From contig NZ_LR134117.1 of assembly GCF_900635445.1 (NCBI RefSeq), positions 2,294,001 through 2,358,000 on the forward strand: 64,000 nt of DNA, in the 5' to 3' direction. Shown one piece after another: positions 38,766-46,828 of the stretch; positions within the stretch are counted from its first letter, which is position 1, and every line of letters begins with the position of its first letter. The notes beneath the pieces are model-generated. The model was not told the origin of the DNA. It saw only the letters and a program-made list of their open reading frames with translations, and made no database searches. The stretch comes from Serratia odorifera. GTDB taxonomy: Bacteria; Pseudomonadota; Gammaproteobacteria; Enterobacterales; Enterobacteriaceae. A program made the translations under genes and the position numbers.

Positions 38766-39509
38766 ATGAAAATTGTACTGGTTACCGGCGGCAGTGGCGG
38801 GATCGGCGCCAGCGTGGCGCAACAGTGCGCGGCTAAAGGGATGGGGGTGATTGTGACTTATAACAGCCATCCTGAATCTGCCCTGAGGGTTGTGAAGGAG
38901 ATTGAGGCTTCAGGCGGCCGTGCCGTTGCGCTGCATCTGGATGTGGCTCGCACCGAAACTTTCGGCACTTTCCGCGACGCCTTACTGGACATAGTCAGTG
39001 TCACCTGGGAACGTGAGCATATTGACGTGCTGGCCAACAACGCCGGGTTTGGGCTCTTCAACCCGATTGAAACGGTGACGGAGAGTGAGTTCGACAGTCT
39101 TTTTGCCGTACACCTGAAGGGCCCTTTTTTCCTGACCCAAAAGCTGCTGCCTCTGATTTGCGATGGAGGGCACATCATCAACGTTACCAGCGCCACCACG
39201 CGCGTGGCTACGGCAGGTGTTGCGCCCTACGCTGCCTTTAAAGGCGGCCTTGAAGTACTGACCCGCTATATGGCCAAAGAGTTCGGGCCGCGGCGCATCC
39301 GGGCAAACGCAGTCTCTCCGGGTGCAATCCGTACGCCGCTTGGCGGAGGACTGAATGATGAATTTGAGACTCTGCTCGCCTCACAGACCGCGCTGGAACG
39401 CGTGGGAGAGCCGGATGATGTCGGCCGGGTTATCGCAGGCCTGGTCTCTGATGACAGCGTCTGGATTAACGCACAATCCATCGAGGTTGCCGGCGGCTAC
39501 CAAATCTGA
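38766..39509 (+). CDS. SDR-family oxidoreductase
   Basis: 247 residues: TGGSGGIGASVA cofactor motif, LANNAGFGLF, Ser in NVTSATTR, catalytic YAAFKGG (Tyr-x-x-x-Lys) and the end WINAQSIEVAGG. The cofactor motif followed by YNSHPESAL suggests NADP preference. Start has AAAGGATGAAATC upstream. First gene of a three-gene operon (SDR, VOC, saccharopine dehydrogenase-like), under the divergent AraC regulator. Confidence 0.9.
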   Translation: MKIVLVTGGSGGIGASVAQQCAAKGMGVIVTYNSHPESALRVVKEIEASGGRAVALHLDVARTETFGTFRDALLDIVSVTWEREHIDVLANNAGFGLFNPIETVTESEFDSLFAVHLKGPFFLTQKLLPLICDGGHIINVTSATTRVATAGVAPYAAFKGGLEVLTRYMAKEFGPRRIRANAVSPGAIRTPLGGGLNDEFETLLASQTALERVGEPDDVGRVIAGLVSDDSVWINAQSIEVAGGYQI

Positions 39510-39526
39510 ATCCTTCCGGAGGTTTT

Positions 39527-39931
39527 ATGCTCGATCATCTGTTTTTAACGGTCAGCGATACAGACCGTTCTGTCCGTTTCTATACGGAAGTGCTTGCCCC
39601 TCTCGGCATCACGGTTCGTCATGATTATGACGGAAAAGAGGGGCCGCCCGGCCACCCGGATTTGAAAGGGTTCGGTGCTCAGGGCCGGATCTTTTTCTGG
39701 CTACGCGAAGGAACTGTTGCGCCAGCTGCTGTACATGTCGGGTTTGTCGCGCGAAATCAGACAATGGTGAATGAAGCCTATGCTTCAGCCATGCGTGCCG
39801 GCGCGTCTGACAATGGCGCACCCGGTGCCCGGCTTCACTACGATCCCCGCTACTACGCCGCCGGCGTTTTCGACCCCGATGGCTACAGCCTGGAATTTGT
39901 TTATAAAGAATGGCAGCACCCTCAACCATGA
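39527..39931 (+). CDS. VOC-family (glyoxalase-like) protein
   Basis: 134 residues with the VOC fold: LDHLFLTVSDTDRSVRFYTE, AAVHVGFVARNQTMVNEAYA, GVFDPDGYSLEFVYKEW (final Glu ligand). TCCGGAGG lies before the start. It overlaps the next gene by 4 nt (ATGA), so translation is coupled. Related in length and sequence to the VOC gene at 37187. Confidence 0.87.
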   Translation: MLDHLFLTVSDTDRSVRFYTEVLAPLGITVRHDYDGKEGPPGHPDLKGFGAQGRIFFWLREGTVAPAAVHVGFVARNQTMVNEAYASAMRAGASDNGAPGARLHYDPRYYAAGVFDPDGYSLEFVYKEWQHPQP

Positions 39932-40911
39932 AAACATTACTGATTTATGGCGCCACCGGTTACACGGGACGCATGACCGCCGCGCAGGCTAAAAGTGCCG
40001 GCCTGAATATTATTATTGCCGGCAGAAACAGGCAGCGACTGGCCGCACTTGCCGGTGAACTTGACGTCAGTATGCGGGTATTCGGCCTGGAGGACGCTGC
40101 TGAAACCGCGCTGCAGCTGGCAGGCGTCGACATTGTGCTGAACTGCGCCGGGCCGTTTACTGCTACGGCAGAACCGCTGATGAAAGCCTGTATAGACCAG
40201 AGTATTCATTACCTTGATATCACAGCGGAAATTAACATTTACAGGCTGGCTGAGTCACTGGGAGAAAGAGCGGCGCGGGCCGGGAGTATGCTACTGCCGG
40301 GCGTGGGCTGGGACGTGGTACCTACCGACTGCCTGGCCGTTCGCCTTGCACGACATGTACCGGAACCACGACGGTTGCGTATAGCATTACAGGTGGCCGG
40401 AACGATGTCCCGGGGGTCTGCCGTCAGCGCAGGCGAAATAATCGCAGCCGGCCTGCTGGAACGTGTTAACGGTATTCTGATGACGAAAGAGGATGCGCAG
40501 CCCGGCTGGTTTGATTTTGGTGAAGGCCCTGTGGCCTGTGCGCCGCTTTCCTTTGGCGATCTGGTGACGGCATGGCATTCAACCGGTATTCCGAATATTG
40601 AGATGTTTGTGCATGTAACAGGGGATGCCTTTCCGCAGGGTGATTTGTCCCTGCTTCCTGAAGGACCCGGGCAGGATGAACGCGATGCAAATCGCGCACG
40701 CGCTGTTGCTGAGGTCACCGGGGCTGACGGGAGGGTCCACCGGGCTGTGATCGGGACGGTTAACGGATATTCCTATACGCCGCTTGCGGCCACAGAGGCT
40801 GCGAGGCGTGTCCTGAACGGTGACAGTTTTCCCGGTTTTCAGACACCGGCGATCGTTTTTGGTAGTGAGTTTGCGCTGAGTATTCCGGGTACGTGGCTCC
40901 AACTGTCCTGA
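39928..40911 (+). CDS. Saccharopine dehydrogenase-like / trans-acting enoyl reductase-like NAD(P)-binding protein
   Basis: 327 residues from ATG 39928. N-terminal Rossmann fold with IYGATGYTGRMTA and IIAGRNRQRLAALA, then VLNCAGPFTATAEPLMKACI and YLDITAEINIYR, characteristic of saccharopine-dehydrogenase-type (COG3268) proteins. The catalytic role in bacteria is poorly defined. Operon end: a strong hairpin follows at 40927-40955. Confidence 0.82.
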   Translation: MKTLLIYGATGYTGRMTAAQAKSAGLNIIIAGRNRQRLAALAGELDVSMRVFGLEDAAETALQLAGVDIVLNCAGPFTATAEPLMKACIDQSIHYLDITAEINIYRLAESLGERAARAGSMLLPGVGWDVVPTDCLAVRLARHVPEPRRLRIALQVAGTMSRGSAVSAGEIIAAGLLERVNGILMTKEDAQPGWFDFGEGPVACAPLSFGDLVTAWHSTGIPNIEMFVHVTGDAFPQGDLSLLPEGPGQDERDANRARAVAEVTGADGRVHRAVIGTVNGYSYTPLAATEAARRVLNGDSFPGFQTPAIVFGSEFALSIPGTWLQLS

Positions 40912-40926
40912 CTTTATTAATAAGCT

Positions 40927-40955
40927 GCACCGGTCAGCATTGAGCTGGCCGGTGC
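40927..40955 (+). terminator. Strong hairpin at the end of the SDR/VOC/reductase operon
   Basis: GCACCGGTCAGC (40927-40938) pairs with GCTGGCCGGTGC (40944-40955): 12 bp with one G-U and a 5-nt loop, 15 nt after the stop. No long U-run follows, so termination may be weak or bidirectional. Confidence 0.6.
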
Positions 40956-41009
40956 CCCGCATTGCCGTTCTGGCACTGATGGCTGACGGGTATAAAAAAG
41001 TGAAGTCTA

Positions 41010-41501
41010 CTACGCTCTCTCAGTCTGCGAACTGTCGATAGGCGTGCCCACATGAAACTGAAGTGCACCCATCAAACGGGGAACCACGTTGCGCGATGTA
41101 AACCGCCACTGGCCGTCGTGTTTTTCAAAACTGTCGTAATACCGTCCTGTGCATACGGGCTGCAAAGGAAACCCCTCCAGTTCCTGATGCACGGTGAAAT
41201 AGCTGACGCAGGTAGCTGAATTACCGGAAGGTGAAACATCTATCAGCACATTAGAAACGTTATGCCACGTCCGGGGAGTTCCGTCCTTATGACGCTGAAC
41301 GCCACGGTTAAGAAACTGCTCAACCTCTTCACTACCATGAGCCATATCACTAAGAACAATAAATTCAGCATGTTTAAACAATTCGGCATTCTCAGCAAAT
41401 TTCCCGTCATCCAGGTTGTGGGCATAGGTAGCGAGTAACCGCTGAATTTCTAACTCATCGAAATAATGCTGTTCATTTTCTGCACGAACGGAATTAATCA
41501 T
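41010..41501 (-). CDS. SnoaL-like (NTF2-fold) protein
   Basis: 163 residues from ATG 41501, which has AGGAGTTC upstream. The nuclear-transport-factor-2-like fold is suggested by EIQRLLATYAHNLDDGKFAENAELF, VEQFLNRGVQRHKDG, HNVSNVLIDVS and YYDSFEKHDGQWRFTSRNV. Family members include isomerases, dehydratases and ring-cleaving accessory proteins (SnoaL_4 type). It follows SDR paralogue B on the same strand, so it may act with it. Substrate unknown. Confidence 0.8.
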   Translation of the reverse strand: MINSVRAENEQHYFDELEIQRLLATYAHNLDDGKFAENAELFKHAEFIVLSDMAHGSEEVEQFLNRGVQRHKDGTPRTWHNVSNVLIDVSPSGNSATCVSYFTVHQELEGFPLQPVCTGRYYDSFEKHDGQWRFTSRNVVPRLMGALQFHVGTPIDSSQTERA

Positions 41502-41710
41502 AATTTGAACTCCTAAGGTCAGGGTTGAAATGGATCCGCCACGCACCAACTAGGCGAACCACATTAAATATTGCCGTTGAAAATCAGCGCAACAGGTCCA
41601 CTGCCGACAGGAAGCATCTGTGCCGGACCAAATCGTGGCAGCAGGGCCGGTTCCCGCAGAAGGGAGGACTGCTATGTTGCCCAAAAATATTCCTTCTCCA
41701 GTAACAACAG

Positions 41711-42457
41711 TCAGATCTGAGATGCGCCGCCATCGGCAAAAATTTCCGCGCCGTTGATATAACTGGCATCATCACTGGCGAGGAAGATAACAGCTTTTGC
41801 TATTTCTTCTGTCTGGCCGATGCGGCCAATCGGGCTGCGGTCACGCAAAGACTGCAGGATGGCGTCAACGGGATCAGGAAGGAAATCGTGTAAGGATTGA
41901 GTATCCACCGGTCCGGGGCTGAGGATATTAATGCGAACGCCAGCACCTTTTATGTCCACAATCCAGCTGCGTACCATTGCACGTAAAGCAGCCTTGGTGC
42001 CTCCATAAACACTGAGGCCCTGACCGGGATTAATGGATGCCGTTGAGCCCGTGATAATAATGCTGCTTCCTGGTTTCATAAGTGGTAATGCTTTCTGAAC
42101 GGTAAACGTGACACCCCTTACGTTCGTTGTGAACTGACGATCGAACTTCTCCGGGGTAATCTGCCCGAGGGGTTCAAATTCGCCCATGCCGGCATTTGCT
42201 ATCAGAATGTCAATGCGACCAAACCGGGACAATATTTGCTTATAAAAATTATCCAGTTCGGAGAGGCTGGATACATTCACCTGAAACTGACTCGCATCCG
42301 GTCCAAGAGTACTGAGTGCAGATTCAAGTTTATTCTTGTCCCGCCCGGTAATGATCACAGTTGCACCGAGTGCTGCTAATTCCTGTGCGATCCCAAGCCC
42401 AATGCCAGATGATGCGCCGGTCACAACCGCGATTTTGTTCTGAAAAGAGTGAGTCAC
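41711..42457 (-). CDS. SDR-family oxidoreductase (paralogue B)
   Basis: 248 residues: TGASSGIGLGIA motif, IANAGMGEFEPLG, ITGSTASINPG, catalytic YGGTK and YINGAEIFADGGASQ. It aligns along its length with paralogue A (35688). The promoter region carries the same TAGTG-N2-CACTA operator (42492; a second near 42601), but the adjoining TetR gene is only a remnant, so control may depend on the TetR at 36571 or be lost. Confidence 0.9.
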   Translation of the reverse strand: MTHSFQNKIAVVTGASSGIGLGIAQELAALGATVIITGRDKNKLESALSTLGPDASQFQVNVSSLSELDNFYKQILSRFGRIDILIANAGMGEFEPLGQITPEKFDRQFTTNVRGVTFTVQKALPLMKPGSSIIITGSTASINPGQGLSVYGGTKAALRAMVRSWIVDIKGAGVRINILSPGPVDTQSLHDFLPDPVDAILQSLRDRSPIGRIGQTEEIAKAVIFLASDDASYINGAEIFADGGASQI

Positions 42458-42491
42458 TGTGTATTCTCCTCATTGCCGTGAGTTAGGTGTA

Positions 42492-42503
42492 TAGTGATCA
42501 CTA
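42492..42503. promoter_or_regulatory. TetR-type operator, site 3 (perfect palindrome)
   Basis: TAGTGATCACTA is a perfect 12-bp palindrome 35 nt upstream of SDR paralogue B; the same sequence pattern as sites 1 and 2. Confidence 0.7.
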
Positions 42504-42600
42504 CACGTAAAAGTAAAACACTGCAAGTTAAAAAATTAACATAAATTAAAAAAATCTTTTATATCAATAATATGGATATATAACTTTATGCTGATAATTT

Positions 42601-42612
42601 TAGTGATTACTA
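42601..42612. promoter_or_regulatory. TetR-type operator, site 4
   Basis: TAGTGATTACTA, followed by CA as at site 2; lies 51 nt before the TetR relic. Confidence 0.6.
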
Positions 42613-42662
42613 CAAAAATGGATTCAGGAAGCAAATTGAAATAAGAAAACAGGTTGCGATGA

Positions 42663-42797
42663 ACTGCATTTGATCGCGAAGCATTAGTCGCAATTGCACA
42701 GGCACACTTTCATGAACATGGCTATGACGCTGTCAGAATTGCTGACCTGAAGCGGGCGCTGAATATCAAGCCGACGGATATCAAGGTACACACCTGA
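42663..42797 (+). pseudogene. TetR regulator remnant (DNA-binding part only)
   Basis: Reads FDREALVAIAQAHFHEHGYD, then AVRIADLKRALNIKPTDIKV to a stop at 42795. It matches residues about 13-50 of the intact TetR at 36571. No start codon and no ligand domain remain. It sits where a divergent regulator of SDR paralogue B should be. Confidence 0.8.
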
Positions 42798-43039
42798 CTA
42801 TTCATCGATAATCATGAGGGTCCATACAAGACAACGGTCAAACGTGACGTAAAACAGTCCAAATCCGGTAAAACCATTCAGACGTGCCGAAATCATCAGG
42901 AGCTTTTTTCAGGATTCTTGCCGGAGTAAAGGTAGCAGAAACGGCTATCTCGCCTCAAAATGACGCTAAGGCGCTCTGCAGGGGGCCGCCCAAGGAATTT
43001 TATGTCTAATGTGGCATAACTACCCTATCGCCATGATTT

Positions 43040-43066
43040 TGACGTCCGCTTCTCGCTCATAGCAGC
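43040..43066. repeat. Dispersed GTCCGCT repeat, copy 8 (partial)
   Basis: GACGTCCGCTTCTCGCTCAT then AGCAGCC keeps the left arm only. Confidence 0.45.
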
Positions 43067-43118
43067 CATTCAAATCCGAACTAATCCTGTAGATTTTCCA
43101 TTCCACATAAATTCTGAC

Positions 43119-44156
43119 ATGTCTGACAGAGTCATGACTATTTTGCAGCAACTGACCCCTCGCGTCGAAATATACAGTATTGATGAGGCATTCTGTGATC
43201 TCACTGGGATGAGAAGGCTGACCGCGCTGGATGAGTTCGGCCAGCAGCTGCGTGAGCAGATACGGCGCCGCACGCATCTGACAGTGGGAGTCGGGATCGC
43301 ACCGACGAAGACGCTGGCCAAGCTGGCCCAGTACGCCAGTAAACGTTGGCCAACGACAAAGGGGGTCGTTGACTTGAGTTGCCGGCAGCGCCAGGAAAAG
43401 CTGATGGCCCTGGTGCCGGTAGAGGAGGTCTGGGGGATCGGCAGACAGTTGGCCAAAAAGCTGCAGCTGATGGGGATCGACACTGCGCTGAAACTTTCCA
43501 GGCTCTCGCCGGCATTCGCACGCAAACAGTTTTCCGTAGTGGTCGAAAGGACCGTTCGGGAGCTGAACGGAATATCGTGTCTGGGCCTGGAGGAGTTTGC
43601 GGCGCCTAAAGAACAGATCATTTGTTCCCGTTCTTTTGGTGAAAAACCAACGGATGAGGACAGCGTGCACCAGGCAATTTGCGCACATGCTGAGCGTGCA
43701 GCTGAAAAGCTACGGGCTGAGCACCAGTATTGCAAGAGGATCAGTGTTTTTGTCAGCACCAGCCCATTTGCTGAAAATGAGGTGTTTTATAAGAATCAGG
43801 CTTCAACTGAATTAGCCGTGGCAACTCAGGATACCAGGGCTATAATTGGGGCGGCAGTCAAAGCGTTAGAGGCCGTATTTATTTCGGGGCATCGTTATCA
43901 TCGGGCTGGCGTGATACTGACTGATTTTCGTAGCGGGAAGGTATCCCAGCTGACATTGTTTGATGAACATCAATCTCAGCGTAATAGTGATAAATTAATG
44001 GAAGTGCTGGACAGAATAAATGGTTCAGGAACAACTAAAGTATGGTTTGCCGGGCAAGGAATACAGAGTGCGAATGCTGACTGGAAAATGCGACGTGGAA
44101 AGCTGTCACCGAGTTGGACAACGAAATATTCTGATTTACTCAAGGTTCATTGCTAA
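43119..44156 (+). pseudogene. umuC: UmuC-like Y-family DNA polymerase, N-terminally truncated
   Basis: 345 residues that align with UmuC from about residue 78: MSDRVMTILQQLTPRVEIYS, the catalytic SIDEAFCDLTG, THLTVGVGIAPTKTLAKLA, and the helix-hairpin-helix region VEEVWGIGRQLAKKLQ. The little-finger domain and C-terminus (LTLFDEHQSQ...) are present. About 77 residues are missing, including the first catalytic Asp and the nucleotide-binding palm strand, and no umuD lies upstream. It is probably inactive. Confidence 0.88.
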
Positions 44157-44208
44157 AGGTTAATGGGGGCACGTTAATACATCGGTTGCCCCCTATTCAG
44201 GGAGGGTG

Positions 44209-44876
44209 TTAGATATATTCGCTGGCGATGCCAATAATAACACATAATGCGTGCAGCGCGATAGGTAGCGCTAAACCTTTGCTATAATACCTGGCTGCGC
44301 AAAAAAAATAACGGATACAGTAAACATCAGTATTTGTGTTTGGATGGAATACTGACTGTGCATCCATGCGAATACTGTTGATACAATTATCCCGCCAGCA
44401 ATGTATCCTAATCTCTCACCCAGTAGGTTTAGGAATGAGCTCAAAAATATTCCGCGAAAGATTAATTCTTCCAAGATAGGGGTGAGTATTATTATGCTTA
44501 TTACTTTTACAGCAATTTCTTGTGAGCTTAACCCTTTTAAGAAATTTTGCATATAAGGCTCAGTTGGCGTTAAGTAATATGCAGCTGTATATGATGCCAG
44601 GATTGCAAGAGCAAACCAGGCAGAACGCAGGTTGATTATGCCCGATAATATTCTATTGTCCTGAAGAGAGTTGTTTAGAACGTGAACGAATGATAAGGCA
44701 AATACTATGCCTATTACAGTTTTGGTAATAGATAGCCCCAGAAAGGTGAGGTCAAATGTCTTCAGTAGCCACAGGTTTAATAAAATACTATCCTGAAAAA
44801 ATTTAAAGAGTGCGATGGATGCGACTCCATAAAGAAGAATGCTGAACTTATTGATTAACGAAATCATATCACTCAC
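44209..44876 (-). pseudogene. CPBP-family intramembrane metalloprotease, frameshifted at an A8 run
   Basis: Six or more hydrophobic segments and the CPBP motifs: EExxxR in LEELIFRGIFLS and FxxxH in VFAWMHSQYS. The third motif region lies beyond a T8 run (44301-44308, A on + strand); in the shifted frame the end reads RYYSKGLALPIALHALCVII, which contains the expected His. One more T gives 222 residues. Bacterial CPBP proteins often act in bacteriocin immunity or membrane-protein maturation; no partner is seen here. Confidence 0.8.
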
Positions 44877-44959
44877 TTTGGGTAATTGGATGTGGCGGGA
44901 ACATTACCAAATAACAGATGAATGTCTACACCCTGTTTGACGTTCATTGATCGGATTGA

Positions 44960-45860
44960 TAGGATGATCGCGTTGTACTGTCGTCTATGGACGACCATCC
45001 AATGTCTCAGCACTCTGTGAGAGACGCCTTCGGGTGAGTGCCATCCAATGTTTCATGTGACCTGTGAGAAACGCCTTCGGGTGGTCACAATATCCTCGTA
45101 GCCTGGAAGAGGATGCCCATGTGGCGGTACCTCCGTTTACCCTTTGAGAACGGAGATCACGACTGTGATGAAGGTTCATTAACGACTCAACCGCGCCAGC
45201 CCTGGTACGGTTCCTTTCACCAATAACGTATGTATTACGTCTTTCAGCGATAAAGCTCGCCACGGCGAGGTTTTACGCTTCAACGTTTTGATTCTTTTAT
45301 CTTTTACGACGTATTGCTGACGATGCGACTTTTGAACGCACGTATAAGGCCATTTGGTACATTTGGCCGCTTACGTGAGTCTCATTAGGAGCAGAGGAGC
45401 GCGCGTCACTTGTGAAGTGGCGAAGACACTACCAAGTGACGCGCGTAGCGCATAACGTCTCAACCCACGTACGACGTGGCTTTCAACGTTTTATTACTAT
45501 CTGACCAATACGTAGTCCGTGTCAGTACGGTTTTAAACACTCATTCACTTCAACGTAATTACAACGGAAAACACCGTTTTGAACGTTTCACTATCTAAAA
45601 GGAGGAAATCGACTCGGTATCGATGGCGACACTACGAACAGTAGTGTGTGGAGGCAGACTGACTAACGTCAGGCCGGCGAAAGCCGCGAACAGGTCAGAG
45701 ACCTGGGGAGCCTTGAAATAACTCAACATTTCGCCGCCCCGATGCACAGATGCCAGTCGAGACGCAGGAAGCGCAAAAGTAACCGTGTCGTCGGGGTTGA
45801 AATTATCGGGATACAGATCCGTCTGCTTTGTGGAAAGCAGAGGGGTGTGTATCCCGTGGG
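44960..45860 (+). ncRNA. Large structured non-coding region upstream of the integrase
   Basis: About 900 nt with no supported coding frame but many helices: CTCCGTT/AACGGAG (45131/45149), ATCAC/GTGAT (45156/45165), CACGTA-GGCCA/TGGCC-TACGTG (45339-45377), a 13-bp stem 45400-45412/45433-45445 with an inner AGTG/CACT, CCACGT/ACGTGG (45465/45474), AACGG/CCGTT (45563/45574), ACACTAC/GTAGTGT (45629/45641), CTGAC/GTCAG (45659/45668), CGGC-GAAA-GCCG (45675), CAGGTC/GACCTG (45691/45700), CTGCTTT/AAAGCAG (45823/45834) and GGGATACA/TGTATCCC (45808/45848). The UUCG and GNRA tetraloops point to a + strand RNA. The last helix closes just before the integrase ribosome-binding site. Boundaries are approximate. 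Alternatives: a folded single-stranded DNA recombination site, or an intron. Confidence 0.65.
44995..45088 (+). repeat. Tandem pair of pseudoknot-like units with compensating changes
   Basis: Units 44995-45040 and 45041-45088 both start CCATCCAATG. In unit 1, GTCTC (45004) pairs with GAGAC (45021), and loop CACTC (45011) pairs with GAGTG (45036). In unit 2 the same helices are GTTTC (45050)/GAAAC (45068) and GTGACC (45057)/GGTCAC (45083). Each also has a GCC-TTCG-GGT hairpin. Confidence 0.8.
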
Positions 45861-45870
45861 AGGAACCGTT

Positions 45871-46758
45871 ATGTCAAAACTCAGCAAGCAGCTGGTTACA
45901 CTCGCCCGCCAAGGGCGGGGTAGTTTTAAAACTGTTGCAGACCGTTCGAGAATAGCAGAGCGTTTTTCTGAACGTCTTGCGAAATTGAATATCCAAATCC
46001 GTGATGTAAAACACGTTAAGACGTCTCATATCGAAAAGTATATTGGTAGTCGTATGGCTGAGGATATATCAAAGCGTACACTCCAAAATGAAATGGCAGC
46101 TGTCCGTTCGATTATGTCAGTTGCAGGACGGAATAAACTCGCTGATCCTTCGCATGATAAATTGAGTAACCAGGCATTAGGCATCTCAGGGGCAAGCCGC
46201 GACGGAACTAAAACACCACTTCCGGATGATAAGTTGGCTGCAATTGTTAGCTATGCTTTTAAAAAAGATGAGGGTGTAGCAATTGGCGTACAATTGTCTC
46301 GTTACCTGGGTTTGAGAACAGAAGAAACAGTCCAGTCCGCCAAATCACTAAAAACCTGGAAGCAAGCCATCTTGAATGGCAACGATAGGGTTAAGGTGAT
46401 TTTCGGGACAAAAGGGGGACGCGCTAGGGAAACAACAGTGTTTAATCGTGAGAAGATTTTGGCTATTTTGGATAAAGCGATAAAACATTGTGGTGAGAAT
46501 AGAGGGAAACTGATTGATAAGCCGTCTCTGCATACGGCGATAGAACGATACAGAAATATCGTGCGTGACGCAGGAATGACTGGAAAAGATGCCCCCCACA
46601 GCTTGCGATATGCTTATGCAAGGGATGCTGTAACACATCATATCAAAAATGGCATGAGCAGAGATGAAGCAAATGCATTGGTCTCGATGGATTTAGGGCA
46701 TGGAGACGGACGAGGACGTTATATTAAACAAGTGTATTTTAAAAACGATATTGATTGA
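45871..46758 (+). CDS. Integrase-domain (tyrosine recombinase) protein
   Basis: 295 residues from ATG 45871 with GGGAGGAA upstream. N-terminal SAM-like DNA-binding domain (Phage_int_SAM_2 type; SKLSKQLVTLARQGRGSFKT), then the catalytic domain with Arg in RYLGLRTEETVQ, Lys in GTKGGRARETT, HSLRYAYARDA (HxxR), LGHGDGRGRYIKQVY (His and Tyr). It looks like the Integrase_1 family of proteobacterial mobile elements. It is the only gene directly downstream of the structured region, suggesting a functional link. Confidence 0.85.
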   Translation: MSKLSKQLVTLARQGRGSFKTVADRSRIAERFSERLAKLNIQIRDVKHVKTSHIEKYIGSRMAEDISKRTLQNEMAAVRSIMSVAGRNKLADPSHDKLSNQALGISGASRDGTKTPLPDDKLAAIVSYAFKKDEGVAIGVQLSRYLGLRTEETVQSAKSLKTWKQAILNGNDRVKVIFGTKGGRARETTVFNREKILAILDKAIKHCGENRGKLIDKPSLHTAIERYRNIVRDAGMTGKDAPHSLRYAYARDAVTHHIKNGMSRDEANALVSMDLGHGDGRGRYIKQVYFKNDID

Positions 46759-46764
46759 GTAGTG

Positions 46765-46795
46765 AAAAAAGTCGCAGCTCTCACGGGGCTGCGAC
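46765..46795 (-). terminator. Terminator of the mipA paralogue (and possibly the integrase)
   Basis: GTCGCAGC (46771-46778) pairs with GCTGCGAC (46788-46795). On the - strand it is followed by T6 (46770-46765), giving a Rho-independent terminator for the gene at 46829; it also closes the integrase transcript. Confidence 0.75.
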
Positions 46796-46828
46796 GTTAC
46801 AAAAAGTTACGTAAATACTTTTATCATA

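Larger units (their letters stand above)
42458..43118. other. Promoter gap with operators, TetR relic and no intact gene
   Basis: Contains two operator-like palindromes, a TetR remnant (42663-42797) and a dispersed-repeat fragment (43040-43066). Between 42800 and 43035 nothing else is supported. It ends at the truncated umuC. Confidence 0.6.

Noticed and set aside
44960..45870. Retron, CRISPR array or group II intron as an explanation of the structured region
   Set aside because: No reverse transcriptase gene, no regular repeat-spacer pattern, and no recognisable domain V or GUGYG-type 5' end.
45742..45870. Upstream extension of the integrase frame to 45742
   Set aside because: The extension runs through paired RNA arms and has no ribosome-binding site; ATG 45871 has GGGAGGAA.
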